DNA from: Methanobacteriaceae archaeon
GTDB taxonomy: Archaea; Methanobacteriota; Methanobacteria; Methanobacteriales; Methanobacteriaceae
Direction of reading: 5' to 3'
Assembly (NCBI GenBank): GCA_030681145.1
Contig: JAUXXK010000091.1
Location: forward strand, 1 to 5,742
DNA: 5,742 nucleotides
In this document: in pieces, positions 5,582 through 5,742 of the stretch
Layout of the letters: every line of letters begins with the position of its first letter
How positions within the stretch are numbered: the stretch's first letter is position 1
Program-made: the position numbers and the translations under genes
Notes under the pieces: model-generated
Database searches by the model: none
What the model was told of the DNA's origin: nothing
What the model saw: the letters and a program-made list of their open reading frames with translations, nothing else

Positions 5582-5742
5582 ATGATAGATGTATGTATAA
5601 AAAATTGTAAGATTTCACCAGAAACAAATTCTTGCTGTATCCATATTGACAATGGTCAAATAATTGATATAACGAAAACTCCAGCAAAAGCAGAAAAAAT
5701 CATTAGTGCTGAAAATAATCTGATTTTACCCGGATTAATTGA
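5582..5742 (+). CDS. pyrC: Dihydroorotase, N-terminal part (runs off the window)
   Basis: Only the first 53 codons and two bases of the next are present; the frame is open to the window edge. The visible part has a short beta-strand pattern, MIDVCIKNCKI, then HIDNGQIIDI, and ends with the block NLILPGLI followed by the first two bases of a probable Asp codon. This is the composite N-terminal barrel and the LPGLID strand that precedes the metal-binding HxH in cyclic amidohydrolases, and it most resembles archaeal dihydroorotase. That zinc enzyme closes N-carbamoyl-aspartate to dihydroorotate in pyrimidine synthesis. The HxH motif and all catalytic residues lie beyond the edge, so a hydantoinase- or allantoinase-like relative cannot be excluded. 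The start could also be 12 bases earlier at 5570. It is divergent from the - strand operon. Confidence 0.72.
   Translation, partial: MIDVCIKNCKISPETNSCCIHIDNGQIIDITKTPAKAEKIISAENNLILPGLI

Noticed and set aside
5467..5652. Open frame on the - strand across the divergent gap (61 codons)
   Set aside because: It overlaps the start of the dihydroorotase gene and its promoter, and its hydrophobic content is what AT-rich DNA gives by chance.
1..5742. CRISPR array, transposon ends, tRNA genes, defence or other novel multi-gene system
   Set aside because: I looked for regular repeats, terminal inverted repeats, transposase motifs, cloverleaf-like GC-rich stretches and defence-type domains and saw none; the genes present are recognisable housekeeping or signalling types.

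Overview
The window reads as chromosomal DNA from a methanogenic archaeon, most probably of the class Methanobacteria (Methanobacterium-like). The evidence is very AT-rich DNA, AGGTGA/GGAGG-type Shine-Dalgarno sites, TATA-like boxes in place of -35/-10 promoters, T-rich runs after stop codons, a long-type archaeal FKBP isomerase, and a membrane sensor histidine kinase of the kind common in methanogens. The genus is an inference from protein style; no rRNA or other marker is present.

Layout. On the + strand, positions 24-464 encode a small B-box-type zinc-ribbon protein with one membrane segment. Positions 559-936 encode a small DUF2085-family membrane protein. Positions 1011-3278 encode a large hybrid sensor: about ten membrane helices, a coiled coil containing a duplicated segment, a PAS domain, a HisKA_2 phosphoacceptor domain and an ATPase domain. 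Each of the three has its own T-run downstream, and the second and third have candidate TATA elements upstream, so they look like separate transcription units rather than one operon.

After a short AT-rich convergent gap, two - strand genes form a tight operon transcribed from about 5302 down to 3384. The first is a HIGH-type nucleotidyltransferase related to bacterial TmcAL (tRNA-Met cytidine acetate ligase). The second is an FKBP/SlyD-type peptidyl-prolyl isomerase with an acidic tail. The two reading frames overlap by 10 bases, and the ribosome site of the second lies inside the last codons of the first, which points to translational coupling. A dyad followed by a T-rich stretch sits on the stop codon of the FKBP gene.

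From 5303 to 5581 is a very AT-rich divergent intergenic region, and at 5582 a + strand gene begins and runs off the window. Its N-terminus looks like dihydroorotase (pyrimidine synthesis).

The genes do not form an obvious single pathway: surface or signal proteins on the left, RNA-modification and protein-folding housekeeping in the middle, nucleotide synthesis on the right. I see no mobile element, CRISPR array, tRNA, rRNA or defence system. The most interesting item is the archaeal TmcAL-like protein, whose ATP-binding residues appear kept but whose substrate is not known from the sequence.
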